NCBI RefSeq assembly: GCF_029643245.1
Contig: NZ_CP116398.1
Coordinates: forward strand, 1,550,001 to 1,614,000
Source: Methylomonas sp. EFPC3
GTDB lineage: Bacteria > Pseudomonadota > Gammaproteobacteria > Methylococcales > Methylomonadaceae
Direction: 5' to 3'
Length of the DNA stretch: 64,000 nucleotides
The notes under the pieces were generated by a model. That model ran no database searches. It was not told the origin of the DNA and saw only the letters and a list, made by a program, of their open reading frames with translations. The translations under genes were made by a program, and so were the position numbers. Position 1 is the stretch's first letter; each line of letters starts with the position of its first letter. Shown here one piece after another: positions 26,310 to 36,019 of this stretch.

Positions 26310-26350
26310 GCTTCCAGGGTGATTTAGGCACGCTGGAAGCTTTGATTTTT
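26310..26350 (+). terminator. Intrinsic terminator after the porin gene
   Basis: GCTTCCAG (26310-26317) pairs with CTGGAAGC (26333-26340), followed by TTTGATTTTT. It separates the porin transcript from glnA. Confidence 0.82.
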
Positions 26351-26435
26351 CTGGCTCTTGTTAGCAATTGATGCTATGGTAAGCGCCGGTTTTTTAAACC
26401 TAAAACAATAACCATCCACTAGGAGATTTTGGCCG

Positions 26436-27845
26436 ATGTCAGTAGATAACGTACTAAAAATGATTCAGGAAAACGACATTAAATTCGTCGATTTCCGCTT
26501 CTGCGATACCCGCGGCAAGGAACAACACGTCACCTTCCCTGCGCACACCATCGACGAAGACACCTTTGAAGAAGGCAACATGTTCGATGGCTCTTCCATC
26601 GCCGGTTGGAAACACATTAACGAATCCGACATGATTCTGATGCCGGATCCCAGCACCGCCAAAATCGATCCGTTCTTCGACGACAAAACGCTGATCTTGC
26701 GTTGCGATATCATCGAACCGAAAGACATGCAAGGTTATGCCCGCGACCCGCGTTCCATCGCCAAACGCGCAGAAGCTTACATGCAATCTACCGGCATCGC
26801 CGACACCGCATTGTTCGGCCCTGAAAACGAATTCTTCATTTTCGACGACGTACGCTGGAGCGCCGGCATGGGCGGCTGCTCTTACCAAATCGACTCCGAA
26901 GAAGCCGGCTGGAACTCGGAAAAAGTTTACGAAAACGGCAACATCGGCCACCGTCCTGGCGTAAAAGGCGGTTATTTCCCGGTTCCGCCAGTCGATTCAT
27001 TCCAAGACATGCGTTCCGCCATGTGCTTGGTGCTGGAAGAAATGGGTCAAACCATCGAAGTGCACCACCACGAAGTGGCCACTGCCGGTCAATGCGAAAT
27101 CGGTTCCAAATTCAACACCCTGGTTAAAAAAGCCGACGAAGTGTTGGAATTGAAATACGTCATCGCCAACATCGCTCACGCTTACGGCAAAACCGCTACT
27201 TTCATGCCGAAACCACTGGTCGGCGACAACGGCAGCGGCATGCACGTCCACCAATCTCTGGCCAAAGGCGGCGTCAACCTGTTCACCGGCAACCTGTATG
27301 GCGGCCTGTCAGAAACCGCTCTGTACTACATCGGCGGTATCATCAAACACGCTAAAGCCCTGAACGCGATCACCAACGCTTCAACCAACAGCTACAAACG
27401 CTTGGTACCAGGCTTCGAAGCACCTGTGATGCTGGCTTACTCAGCACGTAACCGCTCTGCGTCCATCCGGATTCCTTACGTCACCAACCCAAAAGGTCGC
27501 CGTATCGAAGTCCGCTTCCCTGACTCCACCGCTAACCCATACTTGGCGTTCTCCGCCATGCTGATGGCCGGTCTTGACGGTATCCAAAACAAAATTCACC
27601 CAGGTGAAGCGATGGATAAAGACTTGTACGACTTGCCGCCAGAAGAAGAAAAAGCCATCCCGCAAGTGGCCTTCTCTTTCGACGAAGCGCTGGATGCTCT
27701 GGACAAAGACCGCGAGTTCCTGACCCGCGGCGGCGTATTCACCGACGACGTGATCGACGGCTACATCGAACTGAAAAAACAAGATGTAACTCGCCTGCGC
27801 ATGAGCACTCACCCGGTTGAGCTGGATATGTACTACAGCCTGTAA
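26436..27845 (+). CDS. glnA: Glutamine synthetase type I
   Basis: 469 aa, the dodecameric GSI-beta form. GlnA makes glutamine from glutamate, ammonium and ATP. Seen: [46 protein letters not shown]-type metal ligands, the ATP motif [17 protein letters not shown], and the adenylylation site Tyr in DLYDLPPEE. The ribosome-binding site is TAGGAG, nine bases before the ATG. No clear sigma-54 promoter is found; an extended -10 (TGCTATGGT, 26372-26380) is the best sigma-70 candidate. Unlike enteric bacteria, ntrBC is not in the same transcript: a terminator and xthA lie between. Confidence 0.98.
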   Translation: MSVDNVLKMIQENDIKFVDFRFCDTRGKEQHVTFPAHTIDEDTFEEGNMFDGSSIAGWKHINESDMILMPDPSTAKIDPFFDDKTLILRCDIIEPKDMQGYARDPRSIAKRAEAYMQSTGIADTALFGPENEFFIFDDVRWSAGMGGCSYQIDSEEAGWNSEKVYENGNIGHRPGVKGGYFPVPPVDSFQDMRSAMCLVLEEMGQTIEVHHHEVATAGQCEIGSKFNTLVKKADEVLELKYVIANIAHAYGKTATFMPKPLVGDNGSGMHVHQSLAKGGVNLFTGNLYGGLSETALYYIGGIIKHAKALNAITNASTNSYKRLVPGFEAPVMLAYSARNRSASIRIPYVTNPKGRRIEVRFPDSTANPYLAFSAMLMAGLDGIQNKIHPGEAMDKDLYDLPPEEEKAIPQVAFSFDEALDALDKDREFLTRGGVFTDDVIDGYIELKKQDVTRLRMSTHPVELDMYYSL

Positions 27846-27880
27846 AGGTTAAGCCTGTCTCGCGGGCCGAAACCGGCTCA

Positions 27881-27916
27881 AAACCCCGCAAGCTTCAAGG
27901 CTTAGCGGGGTTTTTT
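27881..27916 (+). terminator. Intrinsic terminator after glnA
   Basis: AACCCCGCAAGC and GCTTAGCGGGGTT pair around a short loop, with one bulged A, followed by TTTTTT. Confidence 0.9.
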
Positions 27917-27957
27917 ATGTCGCTCGTTACGACCGGAACCCATCCCAAAGTATCCCC

Positions 27958-28734
27958 ATGCTTCGCATTATTTCCGCCAACTTGAACGGCATTCGCTCCG
28001 CAGCCAACAAAGGTTTCTACGACTGGCTGGCAGACCAAAACGCCGATTTCGTCTGCTTGCAAGAACTCAAGGCCCAAGCCCAAAACCTGACCGCCGAGAT
28101 GTTAAGGCCCGCAGGGCTATACGGTTACTTTCATTACGCCGAGAAAAAGGGTTACAGCGGTGTCGGCATCTATAGCAAGGTGCCGGCCGATACGGTCATC
28201 GAGGGCCTGGGCCACCTTGATATCGACAGCGAAGGCCGTTATCTGGAAATTCGAGTCGGCAATCTATCGATTGTCTCGCTGTACCTGCCGTCCGGCTCCA
28301 GCAGCGCAGAGCGCCAGGCTGTCAAGTTCAGTGTCATGGAGCGATTTCTTCCGCATTTAGCCGACTTGATCGGCAGCGGCCGCGAAGTCGTCGTGTGCGG
28401 CGACTGGAACATCGCCCACCGCCCGGCCGATTTAAAAAACTGGCGCGGCAATCAGAAAAATTCCGGATTTTTACCGGAAGAAAGAAACTGGATGACACAG
28501 GTGTTGGCAGAACTCGGTTGGGTAGATACCTACCGTTATTTACATCCCGACGCCACAGACGAATGTTACACGTGGTGGAGCAATCGTGGCCAAGCTTGGG
28601 CCAAGAATGTCGGATGGCGCATCGATTACCAGATCGCCACGCCAGGAATCGGTAACAAGGCAGCCGCAGCGCAGATATACAAACAACAGCGGTTCAGCGA
28701 CCACGCACCGCTGACCATTGACTATCGACTCTGA
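27958..28734 (+). CDS. xthA: Exodeoxyribonuclease III / AP endonuclease
   Basis: 258 aa. The exonuclease III fold is shown by MLRIISANLNGIRSA, FVCLQELKAQ (metal-binding Glu), GVGIYSK, CGDWNIAHRPADL (catalytic Asp/Asn), WRIDYQIATP and the C-terminal SDHAPLTIDY (catalytic Asp-His). It repairs abasic sites and trims 3' ends. Single gene placed between glnA and ntrB, with no evident link to nitrogen control. Confidence 0.95.
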   Translation: MLRIISANLNGIRSAANKGFYDWLADQNADFVCLQELKAQAQNLTAEMLRPAGLYGYFHYAEKKGYSGVGIYSKVPADTVIEGLGHLDIDSEGRYLEIRVGNLSIVSLYLPSGSSSAERQAVKFSVMERFLPHLADLIGSGREVVVCGDWNIAHRPADLKNWRGNQKNSGFLPEERNWMTQVLAELGWVDTYRYLHPDATDECYTWWSNRGQAWAKNVGWRIDYQIATPGIGNKAAAAQIYKQQRFSDHAPLTIDYRL

Positions 28735-28864
28735 TCGGCCACAAGGCAACTCAACAGCAATCAACCTTGTTATTTAAGTCGCACCGAAATGATCGGTACC
28801 CCCCTACCAAGTCCAGTTAGCCCTAAAAGCCGGGCACTCTGAAAACCGGCGATCGCAATACAGC

Positions 28865-28910
28865 GCACCATTTTGGTGCTTTTGCTCCAGCATATGCACT
28901 AAAATAAGCG
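28865..28910. promoter_or_regulatory. Tandem NtrC-type sites upstream of ntrB
   Basis: GCACCATTTTGGTGC (28865-28879) is a perfect palindromic NtrC site centred about 118 bp upstream of the predicted start. A second, GCACTAAAATAAGCG (28896-28910), keeps the left half only; the centres are 31 bp apart. Confidence 0.8.
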
Positions 28911-28962
28911 CACCATAGGCAACTTCGCCCTGCAAGGTGCATCCGCCCTGAGAATCCGGGCA

Positions 28963-28980
28963 TTGGCGTACATATTGCTT
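28963..28980 (+). promoter_or_regulatory. Sigma-54 promoter of ntrBC
   Basis: TTGGCGTACATATTGCTT: GG at 28965-28966, GC at 28977-28978, ten bases between. Predicted start near 28990 leaves a 26-nt leader to the GTG at 29016. Confidence 0.82.
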
Positions 28981-29015
28981 TAGCTAAACAGGACTTTTAA
29001 GGATATCCGTTTCCA

Positions 29016-30071
29016 GTGCACAAAAAAATACTCGATCACTTAAACGAAGCAATCCTGCTGTTCGATAAGGATTTGCGATTAATCTACATTAACCCGGCAG
29101 GCGAAATGCTGTTAGCAGACAGCGCCAAGCATTTGCTTGGCCACACGGCGCACAAACTATTCAAAACCGCACACAGCAGCTTGTTCAATGAATTATTGCC
29201 GCGTCTGTACATGCTGGAACCCCTGGTCGATAGAGAGCTGATCCTAGAACGGCTTAACCAGTCGATTACCGTAAATCTCAGCGCGACGCCGTTACTGGAA
29301 GACGGCGAACTCAGCGAGATATTAATTGAGCTACAGCAAGTGGACCGCCATCTGCGCATTACCAAGGAAGAGCAATTGCTGGCCCAGCAAAACACCAGCC
29401 GGATGCTGGTGCGCGGTCTGGCCCACGAAATCAAAAACCCGTTGGGCGGGCTGCGCGGCGCGGCGCAATTGCTGGATTTGGAACTGCAGGATCCGGAATT
29501 GAAGGAATACACCCAAATCATCATCGCCGAATCCGACCGCTTGCAGGATCTGATGGACAAAATGCTGGGCCCGAACAAACCGGCGAATAAAAGTTTGCTG
29601 AACATTCACGAAGTGCTGGAGCGCGTCCGCCACCTAGTCGCGGCGGAATCGACCAAAGGCATCGTCTTGGAAACCAACTACGACCCCAGCATTCCAGAGA
29701 TTTTCGCCGACAAAAACCAGCTGATTCAGGCGATTCTGAACATCGTCCGCAACGCGGTGCAAGCGTTACAGAGCGACGGCGAGATCACCATCAAGACCCG
29801 GGTGCAACGGCATATGACGATCGGCCGTAAACGCTACCGGCTGACGGTAAAAATAGACATCATCGACAACGGCCCCGGCATCAAACCCGAGCTGATGGGA
29901 CAAATTTTTTACCCGATGATCACCGGCCGCGCCGAAGGAACCGGGCTGGGGCTATCGATCGCGCAATCCTTGATCAATCAGCACAACGGCCTGATCGAAT
30001 GCGAAAGCGAACCCGGCCACACCGTGTTTTCTATCTACCTACCCTTGGAGCAAAATCATGCAAATTCCTGA
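29016..30071 (+). CDS. ntrB: Nitrogen regulation sensor kinase NtrB
   Basis: 351 aa, soluble, GTG start with AAGGA upstream. The PAS domain (residues 5-110, ILDHLNEAILLFDKDLRLIYIN) is followed by the H-box VRGLAHEIKNPLGGLRGAAQ with the phosphorylated His, N-box QAILNIVRNAVQAL, G1 IDNGPGI and G2 GTGLGLSIAQSLI. NtrB phosphorylates NtrC in nitrogen limitation and acts as a phosphatase when bound by PII. It overlaps ntrC by 14 bp. The upstream sigma-54 promoter with NtrC sites implies positive autoregulation. Confidence 0.97.
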   Translation: MHKKILDHLNEAILLFDKDLRLIYINPAGEMLLADSAKHLLGHTAHKLFKTAHSSLFNELLPRLYMLEPLVDRELILERLNQSITVNLSATPLLEDGELSEILIELQQVDRHLRITKEEQLLAQQNTSRMLVRGLAHEIKNPLGGLRGAAQLLDLELQDPELKEYTQIIIAESDRLQDLMDKMLGPNKPANKSLLNIHEVLERVRHLVAAESTKGIVLETNYDPSIPEIFADKNQLIQAILNIVRNAVQALQSDGEITIKTRVQRHMTIGRKRYRLTVKIDIIDNGPGIKPELMGQIFYPMITGRAEGTGLGLSIAQSLINQHNGLIECESEPGHTVFSIYLPLEQNHANS

Positions 30072-31479
30072 CAAGGTCTGGATTGTCGATGATGACAAAT
30101 CCATTCGCTGGGTACTCGAAAAAGCCTTGCAGAAAGCCGGCGCCAACACGCAGAGCTTCTCCAATGCCGGCGATTTGCTGAAATCGCTGCCCCACGGCTT
30201 GCCGCACGTGTTGATCACCGACATCAGGATGCCCGGCATGGACGGTTTCGAACTGCTGCGCAACATTCAAAACAGCTACCCCGAGCTGCCGGTGATCGTG
30301 ATGACCGCGCACTCGGATCTGGAAAGCGCGGTATCGGCATTCCACGGCGGCGCCTTCGAATACCTGCCCAAACCCTTCGACGTTACCGAAGTCGTCGAAA
30401 CCGTACAGCGCGCCTGCGCCCACAGCCGGCAACGTCATAGCGATAACACTCAGGAACAGGAAAGGGTGCAGGAGACGCCGGAAATCATCGGCGAAGCGCC
30501 GGCGATGCAGGAGGTATTTCGCGCCATTGGCCGTCTGGCCCGTTCGCACATTACCGTGTTAATCAACGGCGAATCCGGCACCGGCAAAGAGTTGGTAGCG
30601 AAGGCGCTGCACCGCCACAGCCCGCGTGCCGACCAGCCTTTCATCGCCTTAAACATGGCGGCGATTCCCAAGGACTTGATGGAGTCGGAACTATTCGGCC
30701 ACGAAAAAGGTGCCTTTACCGGCGCCCAAGCCCGCCGCATCGGCCGCTTCGAACAGGCCAACAACGGCACCTTGTTTCTGGACGAAATCGGCGACATGCC
30801 GGCCGAATTGCAAACCCGACTATTGCGAGTGTTGGCGGATAACGAGTTTTATCCGGTCGGCGCCCACACCTCGGTCAAGGTCAACGTCCGCATCATTGCC
30901 GCCACCCACCAGGATCTGGAGGCACTGGTCGCCCAAGGCCGGTTCAGGGAGGACTTATTTCACCGTTTGAATGTAATCCGCATCCATATTCCGCCGTTGC
31001 GCGAGCGGCGGCAGGATATCGGTTTGCTGATGCGGCATTACCTCTACCAAAGTGCGAAAGAGCTAAACACCGAGATCAAAGTATTGCGACCGGATACCGA
31101 AGCGTTTCTGAGTTCCTTGCGTTGGCCGGGCAACGTCAGACAATTGGAAAACATTTGCCGCTGGCTCACAGTTATGGCATCGGGCCGGGAAATCCATATC
31201 GAGGATCTACCGCCGGAACTCAGCCAGAGCCACGCCGAAACCAGCGTAAATGAGCCCGGTAACGGCGACTGGGAAAACCAATTCAAAACCTGGGTCAAAC
31301 AACAGCTCTCGTCGGGTAAAGTCGATATCGCCAAACATGCGATTCCGTCGGTGGAAACCTTATTAATCGAGGCGGCGCTGAACCATACCCACGGCCGCAA
31401 ACACGAAGCGGCCTTACTTCTGGGTTACGGCCGTAATACGCTGACGCGCAAAATCAAAGAGCTGGATATCAAGGAATAA
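30058..31479 (+). CDS. ntrC: Nitrogen regulation response regulator NtrC
   Basis: 473 aa. Receiver domain with phosphoacceptor in VLITDIRMPGMDGFELL and K in YLPKPFD; AAA+ domain with Walker A GESGTGKE, sigma-54 contact loop GAFTGA, Walker B GTLFLDEIGDMP, and arginine-finger region FREDLFHRLNVIRIHIPPLRER; C-terminal Fis-type helix-turn-helix (GRKHEAALLLGYGRNTLTRKIKEL). It binds GC-N11-GC type enhancers and activates sigma-54 promoters. It overlaps ntrB by 14 bp. Likely targets in this window are the glnK2, porin, ntrB and sRNA promoters. Confidence 0.98.
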   Translation: MQIPDKVWIVDDDKSIRWVLEKALQKAGANTQSFSNAGDLLKSLPHGLPHVLITDIRMPGMDGFELLRNIQNSYPELPVIVMTAHSDLESAVSAFHGGAFEYLPKPFDVTEVVETVQRACAHSRQRHSDNTQEQERVQETPEIIGEAPAMQEVFRAIGRLARSHITVLINGESGTGKELVAKALHRHSPRADQPFIALNMAAIPKDLMESELFGHEKGAFTGAQARRIGRFEQANNGTLFLDEIGDMPAELQTRLLRVLADNEFYPVGAHTSVKVNVRIIAATHQDLEALVAQGRFREDLFHRLNVIRIHIPPLRERRQDIGLLMRHYLYQSAKELNTEIKVLRPDTEAFLSSLRWPGNVRQLENICRWLTVMASGREIHIEDLPPELSQSHAETSVNEPGNGDWENQFKTWVKQQLSSGKVDIAKHAIPSVETLLIEAALNHTHGRKHEAALLLGYGRNTLTRKIKELDIKE

Positions 31480-31518
31480 GCCACCGCGCCCGACTCGCAC
31501 ATCCCGCATTCCGCCCGG

Positions 31519-31549
31519 ACCTGCCGTTGCTGGGGCGGCAGGTTTTTTT
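31519..31549 (+). terminator. Intrinsic terminator after ntrC
   Basis: ACCTGCCG (31519-31526) and CGGCAGGT (31536-31543) form an 8-bp stem followed by seven T. Confidence 0.93.
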
Positions 31550-31627
31550 ACTCCGATTAAAGCCATCGGTGTATACTCCCGCCGTCTGATGAACACCCCA
31601 CAACTAGTAGAATAAGGTTCATGTATC

Positions 31628-32992
31628 ATGGCGGAGAAAACGGTAAGCAAGCACCTGATCAATCTCGAGCGGCAATTCGCCGCCAACGACCCGATATTGC
31701 AGAAAACCGCAAAAATATTTCAGGACTTGGATGAAATCGAGTTCGAGCTGGGCCTGATCGAGAACGACGAAACCACTGCGCGCAAAACCAGTTGGTGGCC
31801 TATCGTCAGCACCCTCGGCGGCTACTCACCAGCCAAATCCGAATTCATCAACCGCTATCTTGGCGTGCAACTGAATACCTCTCGCCACAAATTCACAGTA
31901 CTACAATATACGCCGCAAGCGACCACAGCCACTTTACCGGGTACCGCGCTGGACGCCGACCACCGCCTGCCGTTTTACCAGATCAGCCGCGTACTCGAAC
32001 AAACTGCGACTGGAGAGGGCGGTAAAATCAACGCTTATTTGGAGCTAGTCACCGCCAATAGCGCCAAATTGAAAAACAAATTAGTCATAGACGCTCCGGT
32101 ACTGAACCCCAATCAGGAATCCCAGATTTCGGCTTTGTTACGGAATTACGTAATTGGTATTTCCGATCTGGTTTTGGTATTTACGGATTTGTTCGAAGCC
32201 GACGCCGAATTGATCAAAGACACCCTCAGTACCATCGTTGCCCATCAGGATTCCAATAAGTTTCTGTTTGTCGTCGATCATTCCGAGATCAGTATCGACC
32301 CAGCCAAAAGCCAGGAAATCGCCGCGTCCTGGCAACGCCGTTTGGCAAACCTTGGCATCCACACCGGCCAGTTTGTGGTGCTCTCGCAATCCGGAGATAC
32401 CACCCCGTTCGATCATCGGTTCGCTAACATCAACAACGACCGCTCTTACCGAATTTTGGATTCGCTGGAAAACAGCATCCTCGCTATCGATCAAGTGATA
32501 ATGCCTGAAGTGGAAGAAGCGCTGAATACCTGGAAAGAGCGCTCCAATGCTTCGAGCTTGATCGTGTTGAGCTTCATTATCATGCTATTGCTGTTTGCCG
32601 AAATCGCAGTCGGCATACTCGACTTGGTATTCGACCCCATCATCGGACCGATCATGGTCCTGGCTTTGCTCGCGATCATGACGCCACTGCATATGATTGT
32701 CAGCCGGGTTAATGCCAAATTCGTGATAAAACAACTGCTGAAGCGCCAGGCTCAACTCAACTTGAGCGAAGATCTTGTCGGCTTATTCGAGAAGAGCCTG
32801 GGATTCTGGAGAACTTTGCTGCCGATCACCGATCCAGTCGGCAGAAACAAAAAGAACCGGAAACGCCTGCTCGGCCTGATTGAGCAGAGCAAGGATCTGA
32901 TCCAAGCGCTGAACGACCAGTTCAGCCACTTACAACAACAGGATTACCGAGGCCCTTACGACGCCTACCCGTATTCCGAAACGGAAGAATAA
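31628..32992 (+). CDS. Degenerate dynamin-like GTPase-fold membrane protein
   Basis: 454 aa, family not firmly recognised. Residues 60-78 (STLGGYSPAKSEFINRYLG) look like a dynamin P-loop, but the conserved Gly before Lys is Ala69, so GxxxxGKS reads GGYSPAKS. The later DxxG position reads DAPV (155-158) and the NKxD position FVVDHSE, so nucleotide hydrolysis is doubtful. Two membrane helices follow (about 309-329 and 336-354), then a helical C-terminal region. N-terminal 1-50 is helical. A 4-5 helix membrane protein starts 27 bp downstream. A membrane-remodelling or scaffold role is inference. Confidence 0.6.
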   Translation: MAEKTVSKHLINLERQFAANDPILQKTAKIFQDLDEIEFELGLIENDETTARKTSWWPIVSTLGGYSPAKSEFINRYLGVQLNTSRHKFTVLQYTPQATTATLPGTALDADHRLPFYQISRVLEQTATGEGGKINAYLELVTANSAKLKNKLVIDAPVLNPNQESQISALLRNYVIGISDLVLVFTDLFEADAELIKDTLSTIVAHQDSNKFLFVVDHSEISIDPAKSQEIAASWQRRLANLGIHTGQFVVLSQSGDTTPFDHRFANINNDRSYRILDSLENSILAIDQVIMPEVEEALNTWKERSNASSLIVLSFIIMLLLFAEIAVGILDLVFDPIIGPIMVLALLAIMTPLHMIVSRVNAKFVIKQLLKRQAQLNLSEDLVGLFEKSLGFWRTLLPITDPVGRNKKNRKRLLGLIEQSKDLIQALNDQFSHLQQQDYRGPYDAYPYSETEE

Positions 32993-33019
32993 ACCACAAC
33001 TGTTAGGACACCGAGACCG

Positions 33020-33520
33020 ATGGACATCATCAGACAGTATTTTCCGCTGTGCTGGCTCAATGTCTCGGTCCTCAATCTGCCGGCCTCACCTCGTTTCTTT
33101 AAGCACAATCTGATTTTCTATTTCTCAATCGTGTTCTTCGTCCAATTCAACATGGTTGACGATATCGATTCGATTTTCGAGGTGATGCTGGAGACTTTGC
33201 TGACTTTGGCCTTTATTGCGCTGGTATTGCTAACCAACGGCACTTTCGGCGATTTTATTAGAGTGTCGTCGGCGATATTGTTCTGCGAGAACGTAGTGGC
33301 GCTGTTCCTGGCGCCAATTCTGTTTTGGGTGACCGTTGCCGAAGATACGCCCAGCTACATGACGCTAAGCTTGTTTTTACTGTGGGACTTGATCATTATC
33401 GGCAGGATTTTCAAAGACGCTTTGCGCATCAACAATACGGCCGGCTTGGTGATGTCTCTTTTCTATTTTTTGATCAGCTACGGCGGCGCCTACGGCCTTT
33501 ACAGCTTATTGATTGGCTGA
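33020..33520 (+). CDS. Uncharacterised integral membrane protein
   Basis: 166 aa with four or five hydrophobic segments: about 33-48, 58-77 (LETLLTLAFIALVLLTNG), 85-103 (AILFCENVVALFLAPILFW), 115-130 and 143-163. The N-terminal 30 residues are less hydrophobic (MDIIRQYFPLCWLNVSVLNL). The layout recalls Yip1-type proteins but no signature decides it. It follows the dynamin-like gene by 27 bp and probably acts with it. Its 3' end overlaps the convergent DUF2066 gene by 15 bp. Confidence 0.6.
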   Translation: MDIIRQYFPLCWLNVSVLNLPASPRFFKHNLIFYFSIVFFVQFNMVDDIDSIFEVMLETLLTLAFIALVLLTNGTFGDFIRVSSAILFCENVVALFLAPILFWVTVAEDTPSYMTLSLFLLWDLIIIGRIFKDALRINNTAGLVMSLFYFLISYGGAYGLYSLLIG

Positions 33521-34315
33521 CGGCTTAACACCGTAATAATTGGACAGCACTCGATAAGCGCCTTCGGCGCCGGTAACGGCGGCCGATTTCAAAGGCAAGC
33601 ATTCGCCATTCCACTGCTTGATCTTACCGTCGAAATAAAACGCCCACTCGCCTTGCCAGCAACCGCCTTTTTTGGCGATGCGCCCGGCCATGACCGAGGT
33701 CACTTCGTAACGAGCGGAAACGGCCAGCAAATTGCGCGAATCGGCACTGAGGACTTCGCTAACCGAAATCTTTTGCTGCTCTTCCAGATCCAACATCGGA
33801 TAAATCATCGGAATGCCTTTGATTTTGGCGGCAAAGGCCAATGCGCTTTCCACTTCCGGCATGGCGTCGGCGTTATAAAACTGGCGTACGCCGTCTTCGT
33901 CGACTACCAGCCAGACCAAGGTTTCCGGCCGGATCTCACTCCAGATCCCGACATGGCTATCGCGCATGACTTGCATCAATTGATCTTCGTCGAATTGCAC
34001 CCGAATCAAGCGCGCTTCATTGTCCGGTTGCTCGTCAGCCGCGATCAGCGAAAATTGCGATTGTTTGACATAGTTTTGCGCACTGGCCAACGCTTGCTGC
34101 ACCGCCGGAATTTTGGAAATGTCGTCCGCTACCAACACCCGGCTCAATACCGCATACATAGCCTGCTTGATAGCTTGCAGCCTGTCCTCGGCCGATTGGC
34201 TGCGGGCCACCAGTTCGATTTCATAAAGCCCCTTCACCTCAACGGCATCGGCAGTTACGACTCCGCCCAACAAACCCCATACCAGCAAACCCCAACGCAC
34301 GGATTTACGTTTCAT
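33506..34315 (-). CDS. DUF2066 domain protein, exported
   Basis: 269 aa from ATG 34315 (MKRKSVRWGLLVWGLLGG), with AAGG five bases upstream and a signal peptide ending ADA. The body contains AVLSRVLVADDISKIPAVQQAL and IRVQFDEDQLMQVMRDSHVGIWSEIRP-type sequence, characteristic of the DUF2066 family, which in many gammaproteobacteria lies divergent from purM, as it does here. The function of the family is unknown. The open frame reaching 34426 overlaps purM and is not used. Confidence 0.78.
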   Translation of the reverse strand: MKRKSVRWGLLVWGLLGGVVTADAVEVKGLYEIELVARSQSAEDRLQAIKQAMYAVLSRVLVADDISKIPAVQQALASAQNYVKQSQFSLIAADEQPDNEARLIRVQFDEDQLMQVMRDSHVGIWSEIRPETLVWLVVDEDGVRQFYNADAMPEVESALAFAAKIKGIPMIYPMLDLEEQQKISVSEVLSADSRNLLAVSARYEVTSVMAGRIAKKGGCWQGEWAFYFDGKIKQWNGECLPLKSAAVTGAEGAYRVLSNYYGVKPSANQ

Positions 34316-34411
34316 AAAAACCTTGCTCACTCGCCTACCCTGACTCAGCATTAATTCGGAATATAGTACAATATCGGTCGTTTCAACCTGAACTTTAACA
34401 AGAGGCCAACA

Positions 34412-35452
34412 TTGAGCGAACAACAAGACCGCCTGGATTACAAGAGTGCCGGTGTCGATATCGAAGCGGGCAACGCTTTGGTGGAACGCATCAAACCCAT
34501 CGCTGCCAGAACCCGTAATGCAGGCGTGATGGCCGGCCTTGGCGGCTTTGGTTCGCTATTCGAATTGCCTCTGGACCGCTACAAACAACCGGTGCTGGTT
34601 TCCGGCACCGATGGCGTCGGCACCAAATTGAAACTGGCCCTGGATTTAAATATCCACAACAGCGTCGGTATCGACTTGGTGGCAATGTGCGTCAACGACA
34701 TCGTCGTGCAAGGCGCGGAACCGCTGTTCTTTCTGGACTATTTCGCAACCGGCAAATTGGCGGTCGATACCGCAGCCAGCGTTATCGAAGGCATAGGCCT
34801 GGGCTGCGAGCAGGCCGGCGCCGCTCTGGTCGGTGGCGAAACCGCGGAAATGCCGGGCATGTACGCCGATGGCGACTACGACTTGGCCGGCTTTTGCGTC
34901 GGCATCGTCGAAAAAGACCGCATCATAGACGGCAGCTTGGTTCAAGCCGGCGACAAACTGATCGCCCTGGCCGCTTCCGGTCCGCACTCGAACGGCTACT
35001 CGCTAATCCGTAAAATCGTGGCACGCAGCGGACTCGCCTGGACCGACGAGGTAAACGGCAGACCGCTCGGCGAGACCTTGCTGACCCCGACCCGGATATA
35101 CGTCAAACCGCTGCTGGAGTTGCTAAAAACGATTCCGGTCCATGCCATGGCCCATATCACCGGCGGCGGCATCACCGAGAACTTGCCACGAGTATTGCCG
35201 GAAGGCCTGCAAGCCAATATCGACCTAAGCAGTTGGCAATTGCCGGAAATCTTTCAGTGGCTACAGCAACAAGGCAACGTTGCCTTGGAAGACATGCTGG
35301 TAACATTCAACTGCGGCATCGGCATGATCGTTTGCATCGCCGCCGCCGACGAAGCGGCCACGTTACAAATATTGCAACAGCAAGGCGAAACCGCATTTAC
35401 CATCGGCGAGATTGGCGTGGGCAACGGCAAACCACACGTTAAATACCGCTGA
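34412..35452 (+). CDS. purM: Phosphoribosylformylglycinamidine cyclo-ligase (AIR synthetase)
   Basis: 346 aa, TTG start with AGAGG upstream ([20 protein letters not shown]). PurM closes the imidazole ring in purine synthesis. Landmarks: [46 protein letters not shown] and [15 protein letters not shown]. Length is normal. In many relatives purN follows; here a phnA-type gene follows after 158 bp. Confidence 0.96.
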   Translation: MSEQQDRLDYKSAGVDIEAGNALVERIKPIAARTRNAGVMAGLGGFGSLFELPLDRYKQPVLVSGTDGVGTKLKLALDLNIHNSVGIDLVAMCVNDIVVQGAEPLFFLDYFATGKLAVDTAASVIEGIGLGCEQAGAALVGGETAEMPGMYADGDYDLAGFCVGIVEKDRIIDGSLVQAGDKLIALAASGPHSNGYSLIRKIVARSGLAWTDEVNGRPLGETLLTPTRIYVKPLLELLKTIPVHAMAHITGGGITENLPRVLPEGLQANIDLSSWQLPEIFQWLQQQGNVALEDMLVTFNCGIGMIVCIAAADEAATLQILQQQGETAFTIGEIGVGNGKPHVKYR

Positions 35453-35610
35453 CCAATCGATGCCGCCGCTGGCAGTGATGTCTGCTGGCGCGGCACCCGC
35501 CCCTTGCCCCGGCCACACCGAAGCACGGCCTAGGCCAATCTGCCACAAGCACAGGACTAGCTCAATACGGCTGTGCTCAGCTTTGATCAAGAACGGAACG
35601 ACCGATATCA

Positions 35611-35952
35611 ATGAACGACTTACCCAATTGCCCGCAGTGCGGGTCCGAATACACCTATCACGACGGTAACAATTTCGTCTGCTCGTTATGCGCTCACGAA
35701 TGGACTCAGGACGCTGCCGACGCCCATAGTGACGACCTCAAGGTCATCAAAGACGCCAACGGCAATCTGCTGCAAGACGGCGACACGGTCACCGTAATCA
35801 AGGACCTGAAAGTTAAAGGTTCGTCGCTGGTGGTCAAAGTCGGCACCCGTGTCAAAAACATCCGCTTGGTGGAAGGCGACCACGACATCGATTGCAAGAT
35901 CGACGGTATCGGCGCGATGAAATTGAAATCCGAATTCGTAAAAAAAGCTTAA
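35611..35952 (+). CDS. phnA: PhnA/YjdM-type zinc-ribbon protein
   Basis: 113 aa. An N-terminal zinc ribbon ([18 protein letters not shown] then CSLCAHEW) is followed by the PhnA domain [20 protein letters not shown] and [20 protein letters not shown]. Despite the name, the protein is not needed for phosphonate breakdown in E. coli and its role is unclear. Single gene; the predicted sRNA terminator lies 30 bp downstream on the other strand. Confidence 0.92.
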   Translation: MNDLPNCPQCGSEYTYHDGNNFVCSLCAHEWTQDAADAHSDDLKVIKDANGNLLQDGDTVTVIKDLKVKGSSLVVKVGTRVKNIRLVEGDHDIDCKIDGIGAMKLKSEFVKKA

Positions 35953-35982
35953 TTCGGCCGGCCTAACCGGATTGCGAGGCGC

Positions 35983-36019
35983 AAAAAAAACGCCCTGCTT
36001 GGATTTCCAACTAGGGCGT
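35983..36019 (-). terminator. Intrinsic terminator of the predicted sRNA
   Basis: On the reverse strand AGGGCGT-type arms (36013-36019 with 35990-35996, 7 bp) enclose a second 4-bp stem (TTGG/CCAA, loop ATTT), then a run of eight T (35990-35983). No T-run follows in the forward direction, so it serves the reverse strand, where no protein gene lies. Confidence 0.88.

Noticed and set aside
26326-26342. Possible sigma-54 promoter for glnA (AGGCACG, ten-base spacing, AAGC)
   Set aside because: The -12 box is poor, it lies inside the porin terminator hairpin and no NtrC-type sites are near. I prefer a sigma-70 promoter.
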